A DNA stretch of 64,000 nt from Pantoea rodasii (GTDB lineage Bacteria; Pseudomonadota; Gammaproteobacteria; Enterobacterales; Enterobacteriaceae). The translations under genes and the position numbers were made by a program. Below the pieces are notes generated by a model that was not told the origin of the DNA, did no database searches, and worked only from the letters and a program-made list of their open reading frames with translations. Position 1 is the first letter of the stretch. Each line of letters begins with the position of its first letter. This document shows, piece after piece, positions 8,990 to 17,939 of this stretch. The stretch spans positions 46,420 to 110,419 of the forward strand of contig NZ_MLFP01000017.1 in the NCBI RefSeq assembly GCF_002095465.1, in the 5' to 3' direction.

Positions 8990-9865
8990 TTAGTCAGCAG
9001 AAACCGGCACTAACACCCCTTTCACTAACGGGTCATCGGTGGTTTTTAACCACTGCTGCACGCGAGGATCGGAGAATGCCTGCTTGAGTTTGGTGATGTT
9101 TTCCTGCTCCAGATATGGCGTGCCAATCACCAATTGCGATGCAAAAGTGCGTGGCGCCGGTGGGAACAGAATGCCCTTATCGCGGGTCACTTTTCCGGCA
9201 TCAAATTGCGAAACGTAGCCGATGGCCGCATCCACCGAGTTCAGCGCGCGTGGCATGGTCAACAAATCGAGTTCTTTGAATACAAAGCCATGCGGATTGC
9301 CGACGATATTCTTCAGTTTGGCCGTGCGCGGTTCAACATTAGGATCGAGGGTGATCAAGCCCTGTCGCGCCAGCAGCCACAGAGCCTGCCCCTGATTAGC
9401 GCCGTCGTCCGGCACCACAATAGTTGCGCCCTGCGGCAGATCGGCGATGGATTTATAGCGATCGGAATAAACACCAAACGCCCACTGGAAGAGCGGCAGC
9501 GCCGAGGTCAGTTTGAAACCGTTCGCATCCACTACCTGCTTGAGCCACCACTGGTGCTGATACACCGTGGCGGCATACTGTCCATCAGCGACTGCGCGGT
9601 CTGCCTGTACCGGATCCTGCACGCCCACGGCTTCCAGCTTCAGGCCATAATCTGGTGCGATGTGCTCGCCGACATACTCAATTAACTTCTGCTCACCCGC
9701 CATCGCCGGTTCAAAGTGAATCTGTAATGTGGTGCCAAAAACCACGGCCTGTGGCTGTTGGCTACGCCAGAACCAGGCAGCCGCCGCCAGCACAATGACC
9801 ACTACAATCAGTAGCAGCCACGGCCAGCGCCGGGTTTTACGAAGTTCAAATTCTTGTGTTGTCAT
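8990..9865 (-). CDS. MetQ/NlpA family binding protein, membrane-anchored
   Basis: This 291-aa substrate-binding component belongs to a methionine-type (NlpA family) ABC importer. Instead of a lipobox it has one uncleaved hydrophobic helix at about residues 13-32 (WPWLLLIVVVIVLAAAAWFW) after the basic stretch RKTRR, so it is probably tethered to the inner membrane facing the periplasm. The NlpA fold follows from VVFGTTLQIHFEPA. Residues of the family such as QHQWWLKQ and GANQGQALWLLARQGLI are visible. It overlaps the permease gene by four bases. In a sulfur island next to monooxygenases it may take up an oxidised methionine or another organosulfur compound rather than methionine itself (inference). 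Confidence 0.88.
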   Translation of the reverse strand: MTTQEFELRKTRRWPWLLLIVVVIVLAAAAWFWRSQQPQAVVFGTTLQIHFEPAMAGEQKLIEYVGEHIAPDYGLKLEAVGVQDPVQADRAVADGQYAATVYQHQWWLKQVVDANGFKLTSALPLFQWAFGVYSDRYKSIADLPQGATIVVPDDGANQGQALWLLARQGLITLDPNVEPRTAKLKNIVGNPHGFVFKELDLLTMPRALNSVDAAIGYVSQFDAGKVTRDKGILFPPAPRTFASQLVIGTPYLEQENITKLKQAFSDPRVQQWLKTTDDPLVKGVLVPVSAD

Positions 9866-10560
9866 AGCGATGTCCCCTGAGGATGGCGTAATACCGTGAC
9901 CAATCGGTCACCGAGAAATTGAAGGGTTTGAATTAACGCGATCAGCACCACAATGGTGGCGATCATGATGTGGTTATCGAAACGCTGATAGCCGTAGACC
10001 ACGGCTAAATAGCCGATGCCGCCAGCGCCGATGGTTCCGGCGATGGCGGAGTACTCGATCATGGAAATCAGATTGAGGGTAATGGCCGCCACGATGGCCG
10101 GAAGCGCTTCACTGAGCTGTGCCGAGCGGATGATCTGCCAGCGCGAACCGCCGCACACCAAACCCACCGCAGTGACTTCGCCTGGCAGTTCACGCAGCGC
10201 GTTATCCACTAAGCGACCAAAAAACGGAATGCCTGCTGTAATCATTGGCACCACGGCAGCGGGAATACCGATGGTGGTGCCAGTGAGCCAGAAAGTGAAC
10301 GGGATAATCGCGGCCATCAATACCAGAAACGGCAATGAACGCCCCATGTTCACGATCCAGCTCAGTACCCGATTAACGCCACGATGCGGAAACAATCCCC
10401 GCGTTGAGGTGTTGAACAGCACGACACCCACCACGCCGCCAAACGTCACCACGAACAGCATCACGATGCCGACCATCAACGCCGTTTCGCCCAGCGCGGG
10501 TAGCATCAACGTTGGGATTTCCAGCCATGGCGTATCCTGACTGATGACTGAGACGCTCAT
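9862..10560 (-). CDS. MetI-type ABC transporter permease
   Basis: This 232-aa inner-membrane permease has about five to six helices and the MetI coupling region near ELPGEVTAVGLVCGGSRWQIIRSAQLSEALP (the EAA loop that contacts the ATPase). The C-terminal GTIGAGGIGYLAVVYGYQRFD is characteristic of MetI. The reading frame overlaps both the upstream ATPase gene and the downstream binding-protein gene by four bases, so the three subunits are translationally coupled. Together they form one importer of the methionine-uptake family. Confidence 0.92.
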   Translation of the reverse strand: MSVSVISQDTPWLEIPTLMLPALGETALMVGIVMLFVVTFGGVVGVVLFNTSTRGLFPHRGVNRVLSWIVNMGRSLPFLVLMAAIIPFTFWLTGTTIGIPAAVVPMITAGIPFFGRLVDNALRELPGEVTAVGLVCGGSRWQIIRSAQLSEALPAIVAAITLNLISMIEYSAIAGTIGAGGIGYLAVVYGYQRFDNHIMIATIVVLIALIQTLQFLGDRLVTVLRHPQGTSL

Positions 10561-11576
10561 ACCGCCTCCCTTAACGGATGCACACTGCCGGAAACGCTGG
10601 CGACCAAACCAAACTGTTCAAGCTGCGCCAGTAATCGCGCCAGCGGCACGCGTTCGTGCTGGAAATGAATTCCCACCTGCAAACGCCCGGCCTGAATGCC
10701 GTTGACCTGCTCAACGTGTGCCCCAAGCAGATCGATGTGCAGGCCATACTGCACGCTAAGGCGTGAGATCCAGTCACTGGCTACCGGAACGTCAGTGCGA
10801 TAACTGAGTTGTAATATCAGTTCCGCCACGCCCGGCTGTGACGCCAGAGGAAACAGGCGCTGACCCAACACCGAATCCGGCTGCGCCAGTAATTGTTTCA
10901 CCACCCCATACTGCACAATTTCCCCGTCGCGAATTTCTGCCACCGCATCCGCCGCCTGTCGTACTGCATCCATCTCGTGGGTGATCAGCACAATCGCCAG
11001 CTTGTAGTCGTCACGCAGTTTTTTCAGTAAATCCAGCACCGTTAAGGTGGCTTCAGGATCGAGACCAGATGTGGCTTCATCGGCTAGCAGCACTGAAGGG
11101 CGCAGCGCCAGTGCACGGGCAATGCCAATGCGTTGGCGCTGGCCGCCCGAAAGTTGGCCGGGAAATGCATTGGCTTTATGGCTCAGGCCGACACTCTCCA
11201 GCAATTCACCTACCCGCGCGGCAATGTCCCGCTCTACCACGCCGAGATAGCGCAAAGGCAGCGCGATGTTCTCCCAGGCACTTTTACGTTGCAGCAATGC
11301 CGAGGATTGAAACACGGTACCAATCGAACGACGTGCACGACGCAATGCTTCGCCCTTCAGTCGCGAGAGATCGCTGCCGTTCACGCGAATACTGCCTGCG
11401 TTAGGCTGTTCCAGCAGGCTCATACATTTTGCCAGCGTGGATTTTCCCGCGCCGCTTGGCCCGACAACTGCCGTGATATTGGCCTGCGGGACCTGTAAGT
11501 TGATGGCTTTCAGCACCTCGGTGACGCGCCCGTCAGCGGTGCGGTAGTGCTTACTTAGCTGGTCAATTTCAATCAT
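10557..11576 (-). CDS. MetN-type ABC transporter ATPase with NIL sensor domain
   Basis: This 339-aa ATPase of the methionine-uptake family has Walker A GPSGAGKST near residue 39, signature LSGGQRQRIGIARAL, and Walker B VLLADEATSGLDPEAT. A C-terminal NIL (ferredoxin-fold) domain runs from about residue 260, where MetN binds methionine for trans-inhibition. It overlaps the monooxygenase gene upstream and the permease gene downstream by four bases each, which places it firmly in the ssuD operon. Confidence 0.92.
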   Translation of the reverse strand: MIEIDQLSKHYRTADGRVTEVLKAINLQVPQANITAVVGPSGAGKSTLAKCMSLLEQPNAGSIRVNGSDLSRLKGEALRRARRSIGTVFQSSALLQRKSAWENIALPLRYLGVVERDIAARVGELLESVGLSHKANAFPGQLSGGQRQRIGIARALALRPSVLLADEATSGLDPEATLTVLDLLKKLRDDYKLAIVLITHEMDAVRQAADAVAEIRDGEIVQYGVVKQLLAQPDSVLGQRLFPLASQPGVAELILQLSYRTDVPVASDWISRLSVQYGLHIDLLGAHVEQVNGIQAGRLQVGIHFQHERVPLARLLAQLEQFGLVASVSGSVHPLREAV

Positions 11577-12967
11577 ATGACCTCCGGCAATACCGTACTT
11601 TTCACCCGATAGCCAACGCCTGGATGCGGTGCGGTTAACTGTGGTCCGGCGTTAAATAACTTCTCGCGCAGCGTGCCGCTGGCATACTCCTTCTTGTAGA
11701 CGCCGCGCTTTTGCAGCTCAGGGATCAGCAGTTCAACCACATCCTCAAAGGTTTCATGCGTCAATGCGTAGGCGAGGTTGAAGCCATCTACATCGGTATC
11801 CTCAACCCAGCTTTGCAGTTCGTCGGCTACGGTTTCTGCACTACCCACAATCAGTGGACCAAAACCACCAATACCGACCCAATCCGCCAGCGCTTTTACC
11901 GTCCATTGACGATCGGGATCGGCGGTAGAGAAGGTTTCCACTGCCGATTGAATCGCGTTGGTGTGCAGATACTTCAGCACTTGATCCGGCTGATATTGAC
12001 CGAAGTCGATACCGGTCCAGCCTGAGACCAGCGCCAGTGCCCCTTCGTAGCTGACGTAGCTTTGATACTCTTTCCACTTCGCCTGCGCCGCGGCATCGGT
12101 TTCGCCGACGATGACCGTTTGCAGATTGAAAATCAGGATGCTGCGCGGATCGCGTCCCGCCTCTTCTGCACGGCGACGAATATCCGCAACGGTTTTCTTT
12201 AGCAGTACTTTTGACGGTGCCGCAACAAACACGCATTCCGCATGCTCGGCTGCAAACTGTTTACCACGGCTCGATGCGCCCGCCTGATACAGCACCGGCG
12301 TTCGTTGCGGTGACGGCTCGCACAGGTGAATACCCGGAACGTTGAAGAAGGTGCCCTGATGATTAATCGGATGGATTTTGCGTGGGTCGCTGAAGATGCG
12401 TCGCTCACGATCGCGCAACACGGCATCCTGTTCCCAGCTGCCTTCCAGTAGCTTATACACTACCTGCAAATATTCATCGGCGTAGTCGTAGCGGCTGTCG
12501 TGATCGCTCTGCGCCTGATGGCCAATATTGCGCGCGCCACTTTCCAGGTAAGAGGTCACGATGTTCCAGCCAATGCGCCCTTTAGTCAGGTGATCGAGCG
12601 TCGATAAACGACGTGCAAACGGATAAGGATGTTCAAACGAGAGCGATGCGGTGAGACCAAAGCCAAGATGCTCGGTCACCAGCGCCATCGGGGTGATCAA
12701 CGCCAGCGGATCGTTGACCGGCACCTGCGTCGCCTGACGAATCGCGGCATCGCCGTTACCGTTCAGCACATCGTAAATCCCTAGCACGTCCGCAATAAAC
12801 AGGCCGTCAAACTTGCCGCGTTCCAGCAGGCGTGCCAGATCAACCCAATATTCGAGGTCTTTGTATTGCCAGGAACGGTCACGTGGATGAGCCCACAGAC
12901 CGGGTGACTGGTGTCCGACACAGTTCATATCAAAGGCATTCAAGCGAATTTCACGTTGCGATGGCAT
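11573..12967 (-). CDS. NtaA/DmoA family FMNH2-dependent monooxygenase
   Basis: This 464-aa luciferase-like (LLM class) TIM-barrel enzyme matches the NtaA/SnaA/DszA/DmoA family. It shows NAFDMNCVGHQSPGLWAHP at the N-terminus, ADVLGIYDVL, TSYLESGARNIG, VLYQAGASSRGKQFAAEHAECVF and the long C-terminal region typical of the group. Such enzymes use FMNH2 from a separate reductase to oxidise dimethyl sulfide, sulfones or aminopolycarboxylates. The likely start is ATG 12967 (MPSQREI), because GGAG lies seven bases upstream, inside the codons that would follow the alternative ATG at 12979. It overlaps metN by four bases. Its place between ssuD and a methionine-type importer points to an organosulfur substrate (inference). 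Confidence 0.87.
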   Translation of the reverse strand: MPSQREIRLNAFDMNCVGHQSPGLWAHPRDRSWQYKDLEYWVDLARLLERGKFDGLFIADVLGIYDVLNGNGDAAIRQATQVPVNDPLALITPMALVTEHLGFGLTASLSFEHPYPFARRLSTLDHLTKGRIGWNIVTSYLESGARNIGHQAQSDHDSRYDYADEYLQVVYKLLEGSWEQDAVLRDRERRIFSDPRKIHPINHQGTFFNVPGIHLCEPSPQRTPVLYQAGASSRGKQFAAEHAECVFVAAPSKVLLKKTVADIRRRAEEAGRDPRSILIFNLQTVIVGETDAAAQAKWKEYQSYVSYEGALALVSGWTGIDFGQYQPDQVLKYLHTNAIQSAVETFSTADPDRQWTVKALADWVGIGGFGPLIVGSAETVADELQSWVEDTDVDGFNLAYALTHETFEDVVELLIPELQKRGVYKKEYASGTLREKLFNAGPQLTAPHPGVGYRVKSTVLPEVI

Positions 12968-13042
12968 AGCAATCTCCATAGCGAGGCCGTGATCGTGCGA
13001 CGACCCGGCGTTCGTTAGTGTGTTTTTAGGATGTTTGAGAGA

Positions 13043-14449
13043 TTAAGAAGCGTAAGGGCGACATCGCTCGTCGTGAGCGATATGCAGTTCCTTGAGAATT
13101 TGCTGAGCAACGGCAGCGGCGTGATCGGCAACCTGTGGCAGACCCATCAACTCACCGAAACGCGCACGCGCGGCGGGACCGACCACTAACAGGCGAGCGT
13201 TGGGCTGGCCTTGCGAGTCAAGTGCGTGGGATTCCAGGTCCACGTCAAGACCAAAACCGAGCGAGTCGCCACGAATCAGGCCTTGTTCACTCAGCGAACG
13301 CAATAGCGGCTGGCTTTGCGTCAGGGCATCGTGTCCTGGCCCCGTCGTGACAATCAGGTGATCGAGCAGACGGGTTTCCGTTTCTCCCTGGCGCGTGCGC
13401 AGGATGATTACTAGCTGATGGCCCTGTGCGGTAATGGCGTGCAGTCTGGCTGCCAGCACCTGCAAACTGCCCTGCTGCTGCCGTCTGGTGATTTCCGCAG
13501 ACACCTGCGGCGCGATGCGATAACGATGCACATCCCACCACGAACGCAGATGACGCACAAAGCGCTGCTGCTCGCGCAGCGGCAACGATTGCCAGATGGT
13601 TTGACCCTGTGCGCGTACGTCATCCAGCACGCGCTGCCAGGGTAATTGTTGCAGTGCCGCACGGGCAACCTCATCGCGGATGTGATGCAGCCACAGACGC
13701 ACCCCAGGGGCGTTCTGAGGCGCTAACGTCCATTCAGGCCACTCACCCGTGAGATTGGCACGTGAGAGCTGCCCACGGCGTGAGAAAGCGGTTAATGGGC
13801 CTTGATGGTGGCGGGTGCCTAAAGAGGCGACCACATCCGCCATACTCAGACCCGTTCCCATGATGGCCACGGCAGCGTCAGGTTCAATCGCATCCAGCAC
13901 GCCGGGCTGCCACGGATTGGCAATCAGCGCCGGATGCTGCGCGAAGGGCTGCAACGCGCGCGGCAATGACGGTGGCGGGTGACTGATGGCTAACGCCAGC
14001 ACATCGCCCTGCAACATCTCGCCATTGCTGAGTAACAGCTGTTGCCCTTCCCAGGCCGCGGCGCTAGCCTGAACGTGCCGTAGCTGAACTTGCGGATGCT
14101 GTTCTGCAGCGAGGGCAAACTGCTCAGCCAGATAGCGACCAAACAGACCGCGCTGTGGATAGACAGAGCCATCCGCGCAATGGGCTACTGAATCCAGTGA
14201 ACATTCTGGCTGCTGACGATACCAGCGATCAAAGGCGCCCTGTTCATCCCCGCTCAGTTGCATGCGTGATGCCGGAACATTGATGCGATGCGCTGGCTCC
14301 TGTGTGGAATACGCGACGCCGCCGCCCAGCTTCTCACGCGGTTCGACCACTGTAATCAGTAACGGCGAGGACGATTGACGCGCGAGATGAATCGCTAGCG
14401 CGGTACCACTAAATCCGCCACCCACAATAATGATGTGTGATCGTGCCAT
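13043..14449 (-). CDS. FAD/NAD(P)-binding oxidoreductase of unknown substrate
   Basis: This 468-aa cytoplasmic flavoprotein has an N-terminal Rossmann dinucleotide site GGGFSGTA (about residues 9-16) and an NAD_binding_9-type region (KLGGGVAYST, HRINVPASRMQLSGD). A second nucleotide site, GTGLSMADV, is near the middle. The ATG at 14449 is chosen because AGGAG sits six bases upstream. An in-frame ATG at 14464 overlaps the ssuD stop and lacks such a site. It lies between two FMNH2-dependent monooxygenases. It could supply electrons or reduced flavin to them, or oxidise another sulfur intermediate, but its family does not contain known FMN reductases, so this is inference. Confidence 0.75.
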   Translation of the reverse strand: MARSHIIIVGGGFSGTALAIHLARQSSSPLLITVVEPREKLGGGVAYSTQEPAHRINVPASRMQLSGDEQGAFDRWYRQQPECSLDSVAHCADGSVYPQRGLFGRYLAEQFALAAEQHPQVQLRHVQASAAAWEGQQLLLSNGEMLQGDVLALAISHPPPSLPRALQPFAQHPALIANPWQPGVLDAIEPDAAVAIMGTGLSMADVVASLGTRHHQGPLTAFSRRGQLSRANLTGEWPEWTLAPQNAPGVRLWLHHIRDEVARAALQQLPWQRVLDDVRAQGQTIWQSLPLREQQRFVRHLRSWWDVHRYRIAPQVSAEITRRQQQGSLQVLAARLHAITAQGHQLVIILRTRQGETETRLLDHLIVTTGPGHDALTQSQPLLRSLSEQGLIRGDSLGFGLDVDLESHALDSQGQPNARLLVVGPAARARFGELMGLPQVADHAAAVAQQILKELHIAHDERCRPYAS

Positions 14450-14463
14450 CGCCCTCTCCTGCA

Positions 14464-15636
14464 TTAGCTGGCGCTCGTCTGTTTCGTAGGACGCTTATCG
14501 CCACCAATGGTTTCGCCAAACGGCCCGGTGTTAATGGTGCGCGCACGCTGCTGCTGACCGTTTGCCAGCGGTAACAGCGGCAGCAGTAATTCTGCCACAC
14601 GATGCGCCTCTTCCAGGTGCGGATATCCTGACAGGATGAAGTTGGTCACACCCAATGCCTGATATTCCCGAATGCGCTCCGCAACCTGCTCAGGGCTGCC
14701 CACCAAGGCGGTTCCTGCTCCGCCGCGCACCAGACCCACGCCTGCCCATAAGTTTGGCGCGATATAGAGATTATCGCGTGAACCTTTGTGCAGCGCGCTC
14801 ATGCGCGCCTGGCCTGCTGAGTCCATCCGTGCAAAGATCTTCTGCGCCTGCGCAATGGTGTCTTCATCCAGATGCCCGATAAGTTTCTCCGCTGCAGCTT
14901 TCGCTTCCTGTTCGGTCTCACGCACGATGACATGCAGGCGGATGCCGTATTCCAGTTTACGTCCACGAGCAGCGGCGCGTTCGCGCACTACCGCGAGTTT
15001 TTCCGCAACCTGCTCCGGCGGTTCTCCCCACGTCAGATAAGTATCGATTTGCTCAGCGGCGACATCGATGGCTGCATCAGACGATCCACCGAAATAGAGC
15101 GGTGGGCCATTTTCCTGCACCGGAGGGAACAACACTTCAGCGCCTTCAACGTGAATATGTTGCCCTTCATAGTCAACCTTCTCTCCGCGCATTAAACGGC
15201 TGTACACATCGAGAAACTCTTTGGTCACTTCGTAGCGTTCACTGTGATTGAGGAAGATGCCATCCCCTTTGTTTTCAACCGGGTCACCGCCAGTCACCAC
15301 GTTGATCAGTAAACGTCCGTCAGAAAGACGATCTAAGGTTGTCGCCATGCGCGCGGCGAGCGTCGGTGGCTGCAATCCAGGGCGCACGGCAACCAGGTAA
15401 CGCAGTCGTTTGGTGATGGGCGCCAGCGCAGAGGCAACCAGCCACGAATCTTCACAGCTTTTTCCGGTGGGAATCAGCACGCCGTAGAAACCGAGATTGT
15501 CGGCAGCTAAAGCCACCTGCTGTAAGTAGGCTAAATCAACCGGACGACCGCCTTCGGTGGTGCCGAGATAGCGACCGTCACCGTGCGTCGGGAGGAACCA
15601 GAAGACATTGATATTATTGTTTGCGGAATCGGCCAT
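14464..15636 (-). CDS. ssuD: Alkanesulfonate monooxygenase, FMNH2-dependent
   Basis: This 390-aa luciferase-family enzyme is recognisable as SsuD from [69 protein letters not shown] and [24 protein letters not shown]. It releases sulfite from C2-C10 alkanesulfonates using FMNH2 and oxygen, which lets the cell use sulfonates as a sulfur source. The C-terminal 15-20 residues extend beyond the usual E. coli length of about 381. It is first in a long minus-strand operon with a strong sigma-54 promoter 70-86 bp upstream. The partner reductase SsuE is not in the window. Confidence 0.95.
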   Translation of the reverse strand: MADSANNNINVFWFLPTHGDGRYLGTTEGGRPVDLAYLQQVALAADNLGFYGVLIPTGKSCEDSWLVASALAPITKRLRYLVAVRPGLQPPTLAARMATTLDRLSDGRLLINVVTGGDPVENKGDGIFLNHSERYEVTKEFLDVYSRLMRGEKVDYEGQHIHVEGAEVLFPPVQENGPPLYFGGSSDAAIDVAAEQIDTYLTWGEPPEQVAEKLAVVRERAAARGRKLEYGIRLHVIVRETEQEAKAAAEKLIGHLDEDTIAQAQKIFARMDSAGQARMSALHKGSRDNLYIAPNLWAGVGLVRGGAGTALVGSPEQVAERIREYQALGVTNFILSGYPHLEEAHRVAELLLPLLPLANGQQQRARTINTGPFGETIGGDKRPTKQTSAS

Positions 15637-15705
15637 TATGCTTTTCCTATATAACTTTATTAAAAAATGGTCATTTCAGACTGCTTATTTAGTTATATGG
15701 CTATT

Positions 15706-15722
15706 AGCGAAAAGCGTGCCAG
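15706..15722 (-). promoter_or_regulatory. Sigma-54 (RpoN) promoter of the ssuD operon
   Basis: The minus strand reads CTGGCACGCTTTTCGCT. It has the invariant GG (-24) and GC (-12) exactly ten bases apart, and the full TGGCACG upstream element. Only two informative positions differ from YTGGCACGRNNNTTGCW. It lies about 70 bp upstream of the ssuD ATG and is divergent from a sigma-54 activator gene, so the assignment is strong. Transcription should start near 15695. Confidence 0.85.
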
Positions 15723-15784
15723 CTTTGAATCTGGCGATTACGGCGTTATTTCAGCAGCTTAGCGTTTAAGAGGAATTTGGCATT

Positions 15785-15830
15785 GTTGCATTGGCAACTT
15801 TCATTCCGCAGCTATTGCTGCATATGCAAC
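15785..15830. promoter_or_regulatory. Candidate activator binding sites (two 14-bp inverted repeats)
   Basis: GTTGC-ATTG-GCAAC at 15785-15798 is a perfect inverted repeat. GCTGC-ATAT-GCAAC at 15817-15830 is the same pattern with one mismatch. Their centres are 32 bp apart (three helical turns) and about 97 and 129 bp upstream of the predicted ssuD start, the usual place for enhancer sites of sigma-54 activators. Binding is inferred. Confidence 0.6.
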
Positions 15831-15851
15831 TGCTTATGCTTTTTTCCTGCT

Positions 15852-15864
15852 GTTCACAGTGAAC
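15852..15864. promoter_or_regulatory. 13-bp palindrome upstream of the activator gene
   Basis: GTTCACAGTGAAC is a perfect inverted repeat (GTTCAC-A-GTGAAC) ending 15 bp before the first possible start codon of the activator gene. It could be an operator for that gene. It resembles the first half of the plasmid iteron, but not enough to be called one. Confidence 0.4.
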
Positions 15865-15879
15865 AACAATGTTTAGCGT

Positions 15880-17841
15880 GTGATGATGCTTCTTCATGGA
15901 TATCAAACTATGCTCTCCACCAGCAGTCATACTGACTCGCCGCGTTTAGTCGACCCCGCTTCACTGGCATTTCAATCATTACTCGATAAGTTTGCGCCTA
16001 CCGATGCCACGGTATTAATTGTTGGCGAAACAGGGACCGGCAAAGAGGTGGTTGCGCGATATTTGCATCATCATAGCCAACGGCGCCACGGACCTTTTCT
16101 GGCAGTGAACTGCGGTGCACTGACCGAAAGCCTTGCCGAAGCTGAACTCTTTGGTCATGAGAAAGGGGCATTCACCGGCGCGACACAGGCCCATCCCGGC
16201 TGGTTTGAATCCGCGCAGGGCGGCACGCTGTTGCTGGATGAGATTGGTGAGTTGAGCCTGTCATTGCAGGTCAAGTTGCTGCGGGTGTTGCAGGAACGTG
16301 AGATTACGCGAGTGGGATCGCGCAAGCCGATCAAAGTGGATGTGCGCGTCATTGCTGCTACGCATGTCGATTTAGCGCAGGCGATACGCGAGCGACGTTT
16401 TAGGGAAGATCTGTTCTACCGTCTTAACATCGCCGTAGTACCACTGCCGCCGCTGCGCCAACGCCGCGATGATATCCCGCTGCTGGCCCAACATTTCCTT
16501 TCGCTTTATGCGCGGCGCTTAGGAAGACCCGCACGCCGCCTGTCACCTGATGCGCTGGAAGCATTGCTGGAGTACAGCTGGCCGGGCAATATTCGTGAAT
16601 TAGAAAACACCCTGCACAATGCGGTACTCCTGAGCCGAGAAGAAACGCTGACGCCTGCCCAGTTGCGGCTGGCTGTTTACAATGAACAAGGGTTTAGTTC
16701 GAGTGTGGACTCAACGCTGGATAGCTTTCTGCGCCAGCAACTCTCAAGCGAACCCCATCAACTTTTTGACCGCGTCATCAGCAGTCTGATTACTAATGCG
16801 CTCGAACTCACTGAGCAGAATCAAACACAAGCCGCTACGCTGCTGGGTATCAGCCGCCATACATTACGTACTCATCTTGCTCATCAAGGTATGATCAAAG
16901 GCCGGCGCAAAACTGCCAGCCATGCTGTGGTGGGATCGGGTTCGACGCACAGTCAGGAGCGTGAACTGCGTATTGGCTATCAAAAGTTTGGTAATCTCGG
17001 CGTACTTAAAGCGCGTCAAAGCCTTGAACAATGCTTTGCACAGCAGGGCGTCAGCGTGCTGTGGAGTGAGTTTCCAGCCGGGCCTCAACTGCTCTACGCA
17101 TTGCAAAATAACGAGATCGATTTCGGCACCACCGGTGAAGTCCCGCCAATTTTCGCTCAAGCCAGCGGTAATGCTGTCACCTACATCGCGTGGGAACCTC
17201 CAGCACCCAGCAGCGTGGGCATCGTTGTGCCGCGAGACAGCGATATTCACAGCGTTGCCGATCTTCGTGGCAAGCGGGTTTCGGTCAACAAAGGCTCTAA
17301 CGTTCACTGGCTACTGCTGCAATTGCTGGAAGAGGCAGGTATTGCTCTCGACGAGCTTAAGGTGGTGTATGCACCGCCTAAATATCCGCTCACCGCCAGT
17401 GATTATCTTGCTGTCGATGCGTGGATGATGTGGGACCCTTTGCTTAGTGCAGCAGAATCCAATCCTGACTTGCGTGTGGTTGCTAACGGCGAAGGACGTG
17501 TGCGCAATCACCAGTTCTATCTGGCGCGGCGTGCTTATGTTGAGCAGCACGATGATGTTGTCCAGCAGCTGGTAGAAAGATTGCAGCAAACCGGGATATT
17601 CATTGATAGCCATCTGCATGAAGCCGCTAATTTGCTCGCTCAGGAGTTGGGGTTGGAGTTGTCGGCAGTGGAGCGCGCGTTAAGTCGACGCAGCCATAAA
17701 ACACGTGCCATGGTGTTTGAGGTAATTAAAGAGCAGCAAACTATCGCCGATCGTTTCTATGCGTTAGGCCTAATAAACAAACCAGTTCGAGTGCGAGAGG
17801 CCGTTTGGCAATCCTCGACGCCCTTATCGTTATCGGCATAA
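15880..17841 (+). CDS. Sigma-54 activator fused to an SsuA-like binding domain
   Basis: This is a 653-aa protein from the first in-frame GTG (ATG at 15910 gives 643). There is no N-terminal receiver, GAF or PAS domain. The AAA+ module starts at once: Walker A GETGTGKE at 49-56, the sigma-54 contact loop GAFTGA at 96-101, Walker [13 protein letters not shown] near 114-125, and [11 protein letters not shown] near 234-244. A Fis-type helix-turn-helix ([20 protein letters not shown]) is at about 314-333. From about residue 363 to the end the protein is an SsuA/TauA-type ligand-binding fold without a signal peptide ([54 protein letters not shown]). It closely parallels the SsuA-like protein at 5173-6120. 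I infer that the cytoplasmic binding domain senses sulfonates and controls the divergent ssuD operon. Confidence 0.9.
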   Translation: MMMLLHGYQTMLSTSSHTDSPRLVDPASLAFQSLLDKFAPTDATVLIVGETGTGKEVVARYLHHHSQRRHGPFLAVNCGALTESLAEAELFGHEKGAFTGATQAHPGWFESAQGGTLLLDEIGELSLSLQVKLLRVLQEREITRVGSRKPIKVDVRVIAATHVDLAQAIRERRFREDLFYRLNIAVVPLPPLRQRRDDIPLLAQHFLSLYARRLGRPARRLSPDALEALLEYSWPGNIRELENTLHNAVLLSREETLTPAQLRLAVYNEQGFSSSVDSTLDSFLRQQLSSEPHQLFDRVISSLITNALELTEQNQTQAATLLGISRHTLRTHLAHQGMIKGRRKTASHAVVGSGSTHSQERELRIGYQKFGNLGVLKARQSLEQCFAQQGVSVLWSEFPAGPQLLYALQNNEIDFGTTGEVPPIFAQASGNAVTYIAWEPPAPSSVGIVVPRDSDIHSVADLRGKRVSVNKGSNVHWLLLQLLEEAGIALDELKVVYAPPKYPLTASDYLAVDAWMMWDPLLSAAESNPDLRVVANGEGRVRNHQFYLARRAYVEQHDDVVQQLVERLQQTGIFIDSHLHEAANLLAQELGLELSAVERALSRRSHKTRAMVFEVIKEQQTIADRFYALGLINKPVRVREAVWQSSTPLSLSA

Positions 17842-17855
17842 ACCCATGGTGAAAG

Positions 17856-17878
17856 TTATCCACCTTTTCTGTGGATAA
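17856..17878. promoter_or_regulatory. Inverted pair of DnaA boxes
   Basis: TTATCCACC at 17856-17864 (one mismatch) and a perfect TTATCCACA on the minus strand at 17870-17878 form an 8-bp inverted repeat with a 7-bp spacer, 15 bp after the activator stop. The hairpin could act as a weak terminator. The match to the DnaA box next to the partition region suggests DnaA binding. Confidence 0.5.
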
Positions 17879-17939
17879 ATCGTTGAATATCATCTGGCTA
17901 AATTGAGTTAGTGCTATTTAGCCAGAGAGGAATCATCAT

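Noticed and set aside
15779..15792. TTGGCATTGTTGCA read as a sigma-54 promoter for the activator gene
   Set aside because: GG and GC are seven bases apart instead of ten. The segment overlaps the first enhancer repeat.
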